From positions 868,001 through 932,000 of the forward strand of contig CANDOC010000001.1 of NCBI GenBank assembly GCA_947387575.1: DNA of 64,000 nt. Direction: 5' to 3'. The notes beneath the pieces were generated by a model. The model saw nothing but the letters and a program-made list of their open reading frames with translations. It was not told the origin of the DNA and ran no database searches. This DNA comes from Spongorhabdus nitratireducens. GTDB lineage: Bacteria > Pseudomonadota > Gammaproteobacteria > Pseudomonadales > Endozoicomonadaceae. The first letter of the stretch is position 1. Each line of letters starts with the position of its first letter. The translations under genes and the position numbers were made by a program. This document shows, one piece after another, positions 54,004 to 63,525 of this stretch.

Positions 54004-55215
54004 ATGAATAAAAATCAAATCAATCCCGGCGGTAGTGATTTGCTTGCCGCTACCAGCGCCGATTTCCAAAAAAATGAACCCAACAGCCAAAAGACAGCAA
54101 AGATTAGCCAACTGACTCGAACAGGATGTTATCTTGCAGTTTTATTACTTGGGATGGGACAGGTATCACTGCTGATTTGCCTGCCTGTTTTTGTGGCTAA
54201 AACCGGAATCGGTTATGACATTTTCGCAGCACTGGTCGGACTGGGAACCTTTCTGTTTATTTTTGCCGCACCTGTATGGGGAAAAATCAGCGACACACAT
54301 AGCAGAAAACTACCCGTCGTCGTCGGGTTGCTTGGCCTGATAGCCAGTAACGGGCTCACCGTTTTTGCGCTGGAAAGTCTGGTCAGGGGAAGTATTGATC
54401 AACAGTCCACTATATTGCTGATGTTGCTTGGACGGATTATTTATGGACTGACGGTTGCCGGTCTCTACCCCGCAGTGCAGGTCTGGGTATCAGAGTCCAC
54501 CCTGACTTCTGCCAAAGCCATTGAACTCGGTCGGGTCACGGCATCCATCAGCATTGGCAGATTAGTGGGGCCACTGCTGCCGTTTTTCCTGTTGCCACTG
54601 GGTTTTACAGTGCCGCTGGCTATCTTCGTGATGCTTGGAATACCGGTTTTACTGATAGTTCTAGTGGTAAAAGCACCCGATAGAACGCCCGACCAGCAAC
54701 ACACAAGTAAACCTGATCAACCCGATAACCGACAAATGCTGAAAAGTATCTGGCCGATTACTTTGCTGGCCGTATCTGTCACAACTCTGTTTGGCATTTT
54801 GCAGTATCTGGCCGGCCCTATTCTGCAGCAACGGCTGGGTTATACCGCCACAGACGCATCTCAGATGCTGTCACTGATGATGACTGCAGCAGCCTTTGCT
54901 ACCTTGTGCGGCCATTTACTGCTGAAAAAGCTGGCTGGAGCCCGCCCCGTCAATACATTGCTGACAGGTGGTTCGCTTTTGCTCGGTGGATGCCTTGCTA
55001 TTCTGGTTGCCGGAAATATCTATCTGCTGTTCAGTGGCGTACTGTTGAGTGCCGCTTCCGTTGCATTGCTGACACCGGTTTATACAACGTTGGCCATGAA
55101 CCGGATCGAGTCCCGACAGGGTGCTGTAACCGGGCTATTAAGCACTGTACATACTACGGGTTACACTCTGGGTGCGCTGATTGCCGGGCTGATCGGAGCG
55201 CAGTTTATGGCTTGA
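54004..55215 (+). CDS. MFS transporter, probable siderophore exporter
   Basis: 403-aa major facilitator with about 12 helices. AAPVWGKISDTHSRKLPVVV (about 90-109) is the MFS motif A loop between helices 2 and 3; GRIIYGLTVAGLYPAVQVWV is helix 4. Divergent from iucA across a Fur-like site, like shiF beside aerobactin genes in enterobacteria, so aerobactin export is the likely role (inference). ATG 54004 preferred over an upstream in-frame GTG at 53983. Confidence 0.85.
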   Translation: MNKNQINPGGSDLLAATSADFQKNEPNSQKTAKISQLTRTGCYLAVLLLGMGQVSLLICLPVFVAKTGIGYDIFAALVGLGTFLFIFAAPVWGKISDTHSRKLPVVVGLLGLIASNGLTVFALESLVRGSIDQQSTILLMLLGRIIYGLTVAGLYPAVQVWVSESTLTSAKAIELGRVTASISIGRLVGPLLPFFLLPLGFTVPLAIFVMLGIPVLLIVLVVKAPDRTPDQQHTSKPDQPDNRQMLKSIWPITLLAVSVTTLFGILQYLAGPILQQRLGYTATDASQMLSLMMTAAAFATLCGHLLLKKLAGARPVNTLLTGGSLLLGGCLAILVAGNIYLLFSGVLLSAASVALLTPVYTTLAMNRIESRQGAVTGLLSTVHTTGYTLGALIAGLIGAQFMA

Positions 55216-55333
55216 GCAGGGAACGTGTGGCTGCATTCTTGATACATGGCAAAAGCCATTGAACTTGAACCTGCAGCCATTCACACTGCATAATCCGGAG
55301 TGATAAGAGTAGTAAAAACAATAAAAAGATAGA

Positions 55334-55768
55334 ATGAAGATAAAAGAAAAAACCTACCCTCAGACCTTTACCGATAGATATCTTCTACCGTTGCTTCCCG
55401 GTATTGCTGTAGGGCTGGCTCTATTTCGAGACGATATCGCTCCTTGGTTCATGGCCGTTTGTCTGTGCTCAGCATTGATTCTTTATATTGCACATGTGAT
55501 TTATAAACGGAAGAACGCCAGATTCGACAATGTGTTCGAGATCAGCGACAACAGAGTGATCTGGAGTTTTAATCAAGTGCAGCCCTCCGTCTCAGTCGAT
55601 CTGGACAAGATCGACACCATTAAATATGGCAAGGGGTTTATGTGGTTTGGCGGACGTTATCCCTATGCAAGGGAAGTCTTTTTTCCAGAACGGCACCGTA
55701 CTACCGTGCTGCGTGTGGTGGCGCACCTGCGACAGAAGTATCCCGATATCACCTTTGCAAAAATATAA
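55334..55768 (+). CDS. Membrane protein with PH-like tail, unknown
   Basis: 144-aa protein with two membrane helices (about 18-32 and 36-54) and a soluble beta-rich tail (FEISDNRVIWSFNQVQPSVS...). Same topology as the protein at 11770. Role unknown. Confidence 0.65.
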   Translation: MKIKEKTYPQTFTDRYLLPLLPGIAVGLALFRDDIAPWFMAVCLCSALILYIAHVIYKRKNARFDNVFEISDNRVIWSFNQVQPSVSVDLDKIDTIKYGKGFMWFGGRYPYAREVFFPERHRTTVLRVVAHLRQKYPDITFAKI

Positions 55769-55806
55769 GTCGTGCTTAGCATAACAAGCTAAAAAACAAG
55801 AATTGT

Positions 55807-56328
55807 ATGTCTGACGCTATATTTACCGAACGGTTGCACTTGCGCCCATTCACTGTTGCTGATGCTTCCAGGGTACAACACCTGGCTGGCGACAAAAGGG
55901 TAGCGGAAATGACGGCCAATATTCCTCACCCCTACCCTGATGGAATGGCCGAAAGCTGGATCAGCTATCACAGAAAAATGATGACTGCAGAAAAAGCACT
56001 GATTTATGCCATTACCCTGAAAAATTCCGGAGAACTGATCGGTGCCACAGGTCTTCAACTTGACGATAATAACGGCGCCGAACTGGGTTACTGGATTGGC
56101 GTTGTATACTGGGGCAACGGCTATTGTACTGAAGCAGTTAAGGCCCTGATTAAGCAGGGTTTCAGCCGGCTACCTCTTGCGACAATTTATGCCCGCCATC
56201 TGGCTGACAATATTGCCTCGGGGCGAGTCATTCAGAAATGTGGATTCCAATATCAAGCCATACAGGATGAGTTCCTGAAAGGTAGTCCCCGACAGATTTG
56301 TCATTATGAGCTGACCAGCACTGCATAG
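55807..56328 (+). CDS. GNAT family N-acetyltransferase (RimJ/RimL type)
   Basis: 173-aa GNAT: FTERLHLRPFTVADASRVQH start typical of RimJ-like proteins; GYWIGVVYWGNGYCTEAVKA (about 97-116) is motif A; ADNIASGRVIQKCGFQYQ is motif B. Substrate may be a protein N-terminus or small molecule. Confidence 0.93.
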   Translation: MSDAIFTERLHLRPFTVADASRVQHLAGDKRVAEMTANIPHPYPDGMAESWISYHRKMMTAEKALIYAITLKNSGELIGATGLQLDDNNGAELGYWIGVVYWGNGYCTEAVKALIKQGFSRLPLATIYARHLADNIASGRVIQKCGFQYQAIQDEFLKGSPRQICHYELTSTA

Positions 56329-56432
56329 CCAAGGTAGTCAACCATGGCTGTTCATTATTACCGGGATAGTTTATAAAGCAGCTCAGAACAACAGCAAATC
56401 CAGAATAGCAATAACAAACAAAGGGGCTGCCA

Positions 56433-56879
56433 ATGGCGACGACCAACCGGGGGTTACTGCTGGGTGGGTACAGCAGTCTGGCAATCAGTCTGTTGCATCT
56501 GCTGATGATCATTGGCGGTAGTGACTGGTATCGTTTCTTTGGTGCCGGTGAGGCTTTTGCTCAAATGGCAGAGTCCGGTTCACTTTACCCTCACTTTGTT
56601 ACTGCCGTTATTGCCGGTATTTTTGCAGTCTGGGGAATGTATGCCCTGTCTGGTGCCGGTGTTTTCAGACTGCTGCCTCTTACCCGCTGGGTTCTTGTCA
56701 TTGTTACCGCCATTTATCTGCTAAGGGGCCTGAAAGGTATTCCGTTAGTGTTGTTTGCCGATCATCCCTACCTCGCCGAACTGGGCGACCGCATGCTATT
56801 TATGCTGGTCTCTTCCGCCCTTAGTCTGGCACTTGGCATCATGTACCTTGCCGGTACCCGCCAGTTATGGAAATCATAA
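56433..56879 (+). CDS. Four-helix membrane protein, unknown
   Basis: 148-aa protein with four membrane helices (about 12-27, 50-70, 80-98 and 118-140). No motif recognised. It lies 55 bases before dsdA on the same strand and may be co-transcribed, but no known DsdX-type permease feature is present. Confidence 0.65.
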   Translation: MATTNRGLLLGGYSSLAISLLHLLMIIGGSDWYRFFGAGEAFAQMAESGSLYPHFVTAVIAGIFAVWGMYALSGAGVFRLLPLTRWVLVIVTAIYLLRGLKGIPLVLFADHPYLAELGDRMLFMLVSSALSLALGIMYLAGTRQLWKS

Positions 56880-56934
56880 ACCTGACCACGGACGACTGAG
56901 ACTCTCATTTAATAACAAGAAAGTGACCTGACCT

Positions 56935-58257
56935 GTGTACTGTACAAAAAAATTGAGTGCGGAGTTTCCGCTGGTTCAGAACCTGATCGATATTCAGGAA
57001 ACCGTCTGGTTTAACCATAAAGCCACCAGCCTGGAACAGGGATTGCCCTATGTCGGACTGACTGTTTCAGATGTCAACGATGCCAGCCAGCGACTACAGC
57101 GTTTTTCCCGTTTTATAGCCGGTGCTTTTCCTGAAACCCGACCCTATAACGGGCTGATCGAATCGGAATTACGACCCCTGCCCGCTATGCACAAGGCGCT
57201 GGAACAGTATTTTGGTCAGAAGCTACCTGGAAGACTGCTGTTAAAGATGGACAGTCATCTACCAGTATCCGGTTCAGTCAAAGCCCGCGGTGGTATTTAT
57301 GAAGTATTAAAACATGCCGAGCAACTGGCATTATCTGCCGGCATGCTGGCTTACGATGATGATTACAGTCAGCTTTTGACTGATGAATTCAGGCAGTTTT
57401 TCGGACGTTATCAAATTGCGGTCGGATCTACCGGTAACCTGGGTATGTCGATCGGAATTATCAGTGCCAAGCTCGGCTTCAGGGTTTCGGTTCATATGTC
57501 AGCCGATGCCCGGGAATGGAAAAAAAACCGGCTGCGGTCACTGGGTGTTGAGGTGGTTGAACATCAGGATGATTATGGCAAGGCAGTAGAACAGGGACGG
57601 GAACAGGCAGAAAGCGATCCAAACTGTTTCTTTATCGATGATGAAAATTCCCGTGATCTGTTTCTTGGCTATGCCGTTGCGGGTGAACGGCTGAAGCAAC
57701 AGTTCGATGAGCAGGGTATCACTGTTGATGAAGATCATCCGTTGTTCGTCTATCTGCCCTGTGGTGTTGGCGGCGGACCGGGCGGGATCGCCTTTGGCCT
57801 GAAGCTGGCATTTGGTGATCATGTTCACTGTATTTTCGCTGAACCGACCCATTCCCCCTGTATGCTGCTGGGGGTTTATACCGGACTGCATGACAATATC
57901 TCGGTACAGGAACTGGGTATCGACAATATCACTGCTGCAGACGGGCTGGCTGTAGGACGTGCGTCCGGTTTTGTTGGCCGCGCCATGGAACGCCTGCTGG
58001 ACGGTTTCTATACCCTGCATGACAGTGAAATGTACCGGTTACTGCAGCTACTTGATCAGACCGAGAAGATTCAGCTGGAACCATCAGCACTGGCCGGTAT
58101 GGCTGGACCAAGGCATGTAGTCTCATCACCGGAATATCTGCAGCAACAGCAAATTGATGAAAGCCGGCTGAAAAATGCAACCCATCTGGTCTGGGCTACC
58201 GGTGGCGGAATGGTGCCGGAAGAAGAAATTCAACGTTACCTGAATGTTCAGCACTGA
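56935..58257 (+). CDS. dsdA: D-serine dehydratase (D-serine ammonia-lyase)
   Basis: 440-aa PLP enzyme converting D-serine to pyruvate and ammonia. Very close in pattern to E. coli DsdA over its whole length: SGSVKARGG with the PLP lysine K116, the phosphate-binding GSTGNLG (164-170), [16 protein letters not shown] (187-202), [10 protein letters not shown] (275-284) and the C-terminal [11 protein letters not shown]. The start is GTG. No dsdC-type regulator or dsdX permease adjoins it. Confidence 0.96.
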   Translation: MYCTKKLSAEFPLVQNLIDIQETVWFNHKATSLEQGLPYVGLTVSDVNDASQRLQRFSRFIAGAFPETRPYNGLIESELRPLPAMHKALEQYFGQKLPGRLLLKMDSHLPVSGSVKARGGIYEVLKHAEQLALSAGMLAYDDDYSQLLTDEFRQFFGRYQIAVGSTGNLGMSIGIISAKLGFRVSVHMSADAREWKKNRLRSLGVEVVEHQDDYGKAVEQGREQAESDPNCFFIDDENSRDLFLGYAVAGERLKQQFDEQGITVDEDHPLFVYLPCGVGGGPGGIAFGLKLAFGDHVHCIFAEPTHSPCMLLGVYTGLHDNISVQELGIDNITAADGLAVGRASGFVGRAMERLLDGFYTLHDSEMYRLLQLLDQTEKIQLEPSALAGMAGPRHVVSSPEYLQQQQIDESRLKNATHLVWATGGGMVPEEEIQRYLNVQH

Positions 58258-58708
58258 CGCTATGATTCAGCAACTGGCCCATCAAACAGACAGTACTGCC
58301 CGCGAGATCCTTGCGATTTCGCGGGAGGCCTGGCAAACAGAGGCAGCACTGATCGGGATATGCCCTGATCAATTCCCCCCACTTGCGGAGACTTTGACGG
58401 ATATTTTAACGACAGATAACCGGTTCTATGGTTTTCTGATCCATAACCGGGTTGCAGCTGTTATTGAGGTCGAAGCAGAACCGGAAGGTTATTTGATTGC
58501 ACGGCTGGTTGTATCCAATCAATTCAGTCGTCAGGGGATTGCCACGCAACTGCTCAGATATATCAAGACACGCTATTCAGAGCTACAGGTAACTACGGCC
58601 ACTGATAATATCCCGGCTGTCACTCTTTACCAAAAACAGGGGTTTAGTATCACGGGTACAACCCGTTGCCCGAGAACCTCACTTTCGCTGGTTCACTTCA
58701 CTCTCTGA
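58244..58708 (+). CDS. GNAT family N-acetyltransferase
   Basis: 154-aa GNAT overlapping the end of dsdA by 14 bases; an ATG at 58262 would avoid the overlap. Motif [21 protein letters not shown] (RQGIA); motif [21 protein letters not shown]. The overlap suggests co-translation with dsdA. Confidence 0.88.
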   Translation: MFSTDAMIQQLAHQTDSTAREILAISREAWQTEAALIGICPDQFPPLAETLTDILTTDNRFYGFLIHNRVAAVIEVEAEPEGYLIARLVVSNQFSRQGIATQLLRYIKTRYSELQVTTATDNIPAVTLYQKQGFSITGTTRCPRTSLSLVHFTL

Positions 58709-58717
58709 AAGTATGTA

Positions 58718-59209
58718 ATGAAAGTCGCTCATATCAATCCCGACCACTACCTGGAAACATCTGAAGGACGACTATGGACACCCGAACGCAGCAAGCAGGC
58801 GTGGGAGTCAGCTTATACTGATTTCACCAGCGTGCTTTCGAAACAGCCAAGGCTTTTGACGGCCTATATTGTCTTTGGTGTACAGGGCAGTGGGAAATCC
58901 ACCTGGATTCAACACCATTGTCCACCAGCACCTGCGATCTATTTTGATGCGGCTCTTCCTGCAGCCAGACATCGAACCCGCTCAATAGCAATTGCGCAAC
59001 AGTATGCCCGGCAAATCATTGCTGTCTGGATTGATACACCGCTGGAATTGGCGCTGAAGCGTAACATACAGCGTAAAGCGGACGAGATTGTACCCATAGA
59101 TGCCATCAACAGTGTCTATGGACAACTGGAACCACCTTCAAAACAGGAAGGTTTTGATCAGATTTTACAGATCAATACAACTGATCAGGAAACGGTAACT
59201 AACTTATAG
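58718..59209 (+). CDS. P-loop NTPase / AAA-type small kinase
   Basis: 163-aa protein with Walker A GVQGSGKST (about residues 53-61), followed by IYFDAALPAARHRTRSIAIA and VWIDTPLELALKRN (an adenylate-kinase-like Walker B and lid). Similar to polynucleotide-kinase-type small kinases; substrate unknown. Nine bases after the GNAT gene and 12 before the next. Confidence 0.85.
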   Translation: MKVAHINPDHYLETSEGRLWTPERSKQAWESAYTDFTSVLSKQPRLLTAYIVFGVQGSGKSTWIQHHCPPAPAIYFDAALPAARHRTRSIAIAQQYARQIIAVWIDTPLELALKRNIQRKADEIVPIDAINSVYGQLEPPSKQEGFDQILQINTTDQETVTNL

Positions 59210-59221
59210 AAACTATCTGCC

Positions 59222-59728
59222 ATGAAAATAATAACAACTGAAACCACCCTGCCCTGGCGTCAGCAGCTGGAAGCGCTGTTGTGTAATTGTGTCGACAGCG
59301 GCGCATCCATCGGTTTTATTGCACCGCTGGAACTGGAAGAGGCAGAGGCCTACTGGCAGTCCGTTGATAACGAACTGGCAGAAGGTGCAAGAATTCTGCT
59401 GTTGGCAATCGATAAGGACAAGGTTCAGGGCTGTGTTCAGCTGGCTTTATCCTGCAAGAAGAACGGTATTCACCGGGGTGAAGTAGAAAAACTGATGGTC
59501 CATACCCGTGCCCGAGGACAAGGCATTGGCCGGATCTTGATGGCGGCTCTGGAAGAACAGGCTCTGCAATACCGGCGCTCTCTGCTGGTACTGGATACCC
59601 GTAAAGGTGATATTGCTTCCGGTTTGTATGAATCCTTAGGCTACCGGTTTGCCGGCGAGATTCCAGACTTTGCCCTGAATTCAGACGGCAGCTATTCACC
59701 GACCCTTTACTATTACAAGCCGATTTAA
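59222..59728 (+). CDS. GNAT family N-acetyltransferase
   Basis: 168-aa GNAT. Motif A VEKLMVHTRARGQGIGRILM (ARGQGIG) and motif B LDTRKGDIASGLYESLGYRF, the pattern of antibiotic/phosphinothricin-type GNATs. Substrate unknown. Last gene of the dsdA-GNAT-kinase-GNAT run. Confidence 0.93.
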   Translation: MKIITTETTLPWRQQLEALLCNCVDSGASIGFIAPLELEEAEAYWQSVDNELAEGARILLLAIDKDKVQGCVQLALSCKKNGIHRGEVEKLMVHTRARGQGIGRILMAALEEQALQYRRSLLVLDTRKGDIASGLYESLGYRFAGEIPDFALNSDGSYSPTLYYYKPI

Positions 59729-59735
59729 CCCGCAA

Positions 59736-59764
59736 GACTCCGGGCGATTCAGTCGTCCGGAGTC
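59736..59764. terminator. Bidirectional hairpin terminator
   Basis: A 12-bp stem, GACTCCGGGCGA (59736-59747) with TCGTCCGGAGTC (59753-59764), one G-T pair, 5-nt loop, between convergent genes; AT-rich DNA on its right side. Confidence 0.6.
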
Positions 59765-59779
59765 ATATATCATAGCTGT

Positions 59780-61330
59780 TTAATTACATGAGAATCTGAT
59801 CGAAGAGATCCGGTCACCTTTACTGCTGAAATTGGCTGAATAATAGCTGCCCGACTTGCTGTCAAGGTTGCTGTCCCAACCAAAATTATCTCCACCGCTA
59901 CCAGCACTGATGGTAAACAGTGGCTTTTTATAACCACTGTCGTTGTACGCCGTAAGGGTACAACCACCGCGAACACAGTAGGAGATGGCGCTGGCCTTGT
60001 CGCCAAAATTAACTGTACTGCGGTGGAGATACTTAAAATCCTCGCGGTACTGATTATATTCGGTGATGGTGATATTGCGGTCTCCGTCCATGCCGGAATC
60101 ATCATATAGTGTCGCCCAACTGCCATTGCCACAGCTGCCAAAGTTACTGTCGATCGTGCGCACATTGCGGTTGCGAAACTCGGTGATTGGCGCCAGGTTG
60201 GAATTGGGGCCGCGGTCATCATCATGGGCGGTAGCCAGAATCGTCAGCTCACCATTACTGTTACCATACTCACCCGGCACTACATGCACGCCGGCACCGG
60301 CTGCAAAGTCACACATTCGGGTGGTAGAGCTGACCCAGTTGCCGCAGTACATTCGTTTTTGGGCCTGATAGACCAGACCGGGCTGACCGGTCAAATAACC
60401 GCTGCCGTCATAACCCAGACCCGATACCCGGTAGAGAAACATATAGTCATTTTCCAGCACGCCTTTCTGGGTTCCGACCACAAACAGCTGGTCATCACTT
60501 TGACGCACCAGATTGATTGACTGGTGTGCTCCGGTGCCGGCTTCCCAACCATTCTGCTGATTCGTCGGGGTTGACCAGGTTTTCCATGATGAAGTTGCGG
60601 TCATGCGGCTGCCCTCAAGCCGGAACTGTCTGAACCGAACCTTGCGGTTACCGTCAGCAAATACCATCACCGTATAAAGATTATTACTGTCCTCGATAAT
60701 GCCGACAGCACCGGCGGTACTGTAGCCGACATCAATCGAATCCTGTCCGAACTGACCATCAGCGCTGACATCGATCCGTACCGGGGTGTATTGGTTATAG
60801 GTGTAGTAGAGATAGATACGGGCCGACTGGCCGTGGGTTCCGCCATTGCAGTTATCTGCGGAGACGGCCAGCACTTTGCCGGCCGTCTGTAATCCACCGT
60901 AATGATCACAGACATCATTCAACCGATCTTCCCAGTAGGTTGTCGCATAACCACCAGGATTGGTGCCACCCGTGGTGCTTTTATTGGTCTGCCACAGATT
61001 ATGGTTCATATACCGGCTATTGGCTTCTGCCCCCAACTGAACCGCCATAATGGCAGCGGGCGAACTGCTGTTCCCGCTTTTTGAAACATAGAATACATCC
61101 GGCAGGCTGGTGCTGCGGCCAATACCCTGATAGTGCTTGGTCCAGGTTGGATCGATACTGCCACGCCTGAAGCCAGAGGCATCACCATGATCATTGATGG
61201 TATTAAACTGACTGACGACACTGGAAACCTTGGACGTCAGCGGATTGATAGCTGGGCTGGCAGCCACACTCATAGCCGTCAGGGTAAAGAGAGATAACAG
61301 TCCGTTTTTTAGCAGTTTTCTGGTTCTCAC
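59780..61330 (-). CDS. Secreted protein with beta/gamma-crystallin-like C-terminus
   Basis: 516-aa protein, GTG start, signal peptide cleaved near residue 24 (MSVAASPA). Residues about 30-400 form a beta-rich domain of unknown family, with a propeller-like pattern. The last 110 residues hold two Greek-key units: WATLYDDSGMDGD...NFGDKASAIS and CTLTAYNDSGY...KGDRISSIRF, with the N/G-D-x-x-S-S calcium-site pattern of microbial beta/gamma-crystallins. Extracellular location inferred; possible Ca2+ binding. Confidence 0.75.
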   Translation of the reverse strand: MRTRKLLKNGLLSLFTLTAMSVAASPAINPLTSKVSSVVSQFNTINDHGDASGFRRGSIDPTWTKHYQGIGRSTSLPDVFYVSKSGNSSSPAAIMAVQLGAEANSRYMNHNLWQTNKSTTGGTNPGGYATTYWEDRLNDVCDHYGGLQTAGKVLAVSADNCNGGTHGQSARIYLYYTYNQYTPVRIDVSADGQFGQDSIDVGYSTAGAVGIIEDSNNLYTVMVFADGNRKVRFRQFRLEGSRMTATSSWKTWSTPTNQQNGWEAGTGAHQSINLVRQSDDQLFVVGTQKGVLENDYMFLYRVSGLGYDGSGYLTGQPGLVYQAQKRMYCGNWVSSTTRMCDFAAGAGVHVVPGEYGNSNGELTILATAHDDDRGPNSNLAPITEFRNRNVRTIDSNFGSCGNGSWATLYDDSGMDGDRNITITEYNQYREDFKYLHRSTVNFGDKASAISYCVRGGCTLTAYNDSGYKKPLFTISAGSGGDNFGWDSNLDSKSGSYYSANFSSKGDRISSIRFSCN

Positions 61331-61738
61331 GGGTTCACTACCTGTTGTTCAGATATCAAGCCCCCTGCTACTTGCCAACCCCCACCCCCATATGCGGCGG
61401 AAAGATACAGGGAGACACCACGGTCACTGCCGGACCCCGTTGATACAGCTGGAACCCTGACTACAGGCTCTGGGGGGCAACAGTGAAACACGAACAGCAA
61501 CAATGCAATTTGGCTGCCAGAAAATGGCTAAAAACAGTACAGGACTGATTATTCTGGAAACGTTCAGGAAATAGATGGCAAGTCACACTGATCTTGCCCT
61601 GAAACGACAATAAAACAATAATGAGCGCTGTCAGCAGTCAGGCTGCATTGTCGCCTGACAGAGGAAAACAGCGGAAATAAAGCTACCTCTTCAGGCCGCC
61701 TCGCTGAATCGAAAAATAACGACAAACCCGGAGCAGCC
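61331..61738. other. Intergenic region
   Basis: About 400 bases between divergent genes, with no convincing gene. It contains a dyad CTGTCAG/CTGACAG around 61627-61660 and a 19-codon frame at 61621 preceded by AAACAATA, too short to judge. It should contain both promoters. Confidence 0.35.
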
Positions 61739-62263
61739 ATGAAGTTAGTTACACCCGGTTTAGAATATAAAGTCATGTTCCTGCAGTTTATTCAGGACCT
61801 TGAGCAGAATGATCCTGAAAGAGCCTGGATTTATGCCGGTGCCAGCAAAGACTTCAGCATCTATCTGCAACAATTGCTGGACAGTCAGGCCGGCCGTAAT
61901 TTAAAACCCGGCTATGTTCCCTGCAGTCATTTCTGGTTGATTGATAACGGACAGATGATCGGTGCGATCCGGGTTCGGCATAATATTGATAATGAGTTTT
62001 TGCGTCAGGAATGCGGTCATATTGGTTACGATATTGCTCCGGCATTTCGTGGCTACGGGCATGGCACAACAATACTGGAGCTGGGGCTACTGGAAGCTGA
62101 AAGGCTGGGTATTACTGAGGTTCTTGTAACCGCTGACGAGGATAACATTGCTTCAAGGAGAGTAATTGAGAAAAATCAGGGACGGTTTGAGTCAACCATT
62201 ATTGGCGAAGAATCGCAGGCCAGAATTTCAAGATATTGGTTTAATTTGGCTACTGCAGATTAA
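61739..62263 (+). CDS. GNAT family N-acetyltransferase
   Basis: 174-aa GNAT (YitI/RimJ-like). IGYDIAPAFRGYGHGTTILE (RGYGHG motif A, about 100-119) and TADEDNIASRRVIEKNQG (motif B). GGAG upstream of the ATG. Substrate unknown. Confidence 0.93.
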   Translation: MKLVTPGLEYKVMFLQFIQDLEQNDPERAWIYAGASKDFSIYLQQLLDSQAGRNLKPGYVPCSHFWLIDNGQMIGAIRVRHNIDNEFLRQECGHIGYDIAPAFRGYGHGTTILELGLLEAERLGITEVLVTADEDNIASRRVIEKNQGRFESTIIGEESQARISRYWFNLATAD

Positions 62264-62271
62264 TCGTATAA

Positions 62272-62316
62272 GGCTTTGACAAGATATCACAAACATAAAG
62301 ATATCGCGTCAAAGCC
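62272..62316 (+). terminator. Hairpin after GNAT gene
   Basis: GGCTTTGAC (62272-62280) pairs perfectly with GTCAAAGCC (62308-62316). Inside, GATATC at 62283-62288 can pair with GATATC near 62300. ATCTTTTA follows. Confidence 0.6.
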
Positions 62317-62383
62317 ATCTTTTATGCAGTTCCTTTAGATTTAATAGCGCGGCTCTAAAGGTGCCTTATTAAACAAAAAAAGG

Positions 62384-63304
62384 CTATTTTGTATTTAATG
62401 CTGGCTCCGTCATAGCCTTTTTCATTACCTTCTTGCTTGGAGCAGATAGTTTTGGAAACGCAGTGTCTTTCAAACTGAGCACCCATTCAGTTTCGTCTGA
62501 CAGCTTCAGTACAACCGTAACCAATGACTCTGTGCTTTCATCTGCATCTGCATCAAAATATACTGTCAGTACACCGCTTAGATTCCCTGCTTCACAGGGC
62601 TTATCAACACCAGCGGACTCACTGCAACAAGCGCATCCAACACAGAAATTGATATCAGCAGTATCTGTATTCTTGCCACATCCGGTGCAAGCACAACCTT
62701 CACAGCCCTGAGTAGTTACAGCTATCGTTATCGGTGGTAGGCCTGTCGGATCATCTGACGCTTTCTGTTCAGGTTCTTTAGTTATTACAAAGAAAGGATA
62801 AATTGTTCCAGACGCTGACGTTGGCATTTCAGATGCCTGTATATAAACCCTTTTTTTGACTGGAAATGCAGCTTTGAATACCTCCAGTAAATCATCATCT
62901 GCTTGCAGGTCGTTCAGGCTTTCAATGAATGCATTTAGCCAGATCGCCGTTACATACTGCCCTCCCTCATAAGCCAAGCTGACTGTTTTCACTGTTGCTC
63001 TTCCCTGAACTGCCGTTGACTTGACAGACAATGATCTTTTAGCGGGTTCAGTGGCACGCCCCTCCTTAGTGGTCACAATCGTTAAGCCTTCAGGCTCACT
63101 GCCTGATTCTATATCTGTATGCCCTTGCTCTAAAATGCTCGAATCCAGGGCCCTAGCTTCGCTTTTTGATGTGGAGACAGGCTGTTCTTTGACTTGATAG
63201 TAACGCGTTCCGGCTGAAAGGTTGTGTGAAATAACAGCAGTAAAAAGCACAAAAATACTGCAAAGTAATGTCAGTACATTGCGCAAGGGGTTTGGCGTTT
63301 TCAT
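62384..63304 (-). CDS. Secreted protein with dense Cys cluster, unknown
   Basis: 306-aa protein with signal peptide (cleavage near residue 31, after NLSA). Residues 31-120 are polar and low-complexity. Residues about 200-230 hold eleven cysteines arranged as CEGCACTGCGK and FCVGCACC plus PCEAG, suggesting metal binding or several disulfides. A C-terminal beta domain follows (LTVYFDADADES...). No family recognised. Confidence 0.7.
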   Translation of the reverse strand: MKTPNPLRNVLTLLCSIFVLFTAVISHNLSAGTRYYQVKEQPVSTSKSEARALDSSILEQGHTDIESGSEPEGLTIVTTKEGRATEPAKRSLSVKSTAVQGRATVKTVSLAYEGGQYVTAIWLNAFIESLNDLQADDDLLEVFKAAFPVKKRVYIQASEMPTSASGTIYPFFVITKEPEQKASDDPTGLPPITIAVTTQGCEGCACTGCGKNTDTADINFCVGCACCSESAGVDKPCEAGNLSGVLTVYFDADADESTESLVTVVLKLSDETEWVLSLKDTAFPKLSAPSKKVMKKAMTEPALNTK

Positions 63305-63525
63305 TGGATGCTTCTCTGAACCATGATGAAATCAACATCCACAATGCTGTTGACAGGAAATTATTGCAGATGCACTGCCAATTTATAGACAACAGCGGTA
63401 CAGCCTGCAGAAACAAGCGATTGTTTTTTCTTCTATCAAGTGGTTTTTTAATAAGACCTTCAAAAATAGAATGACTTGATTTATTCGAATAAATCGTAAA
63501 TCAACCAACAACAACATCCTGATCT

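Noticed and set aside
61621-61680. 19-codon frame preceded by AAACAATA
   Set aside because: Too short, no family, overlaps a DNA dyad; left as part of the intergenic region.
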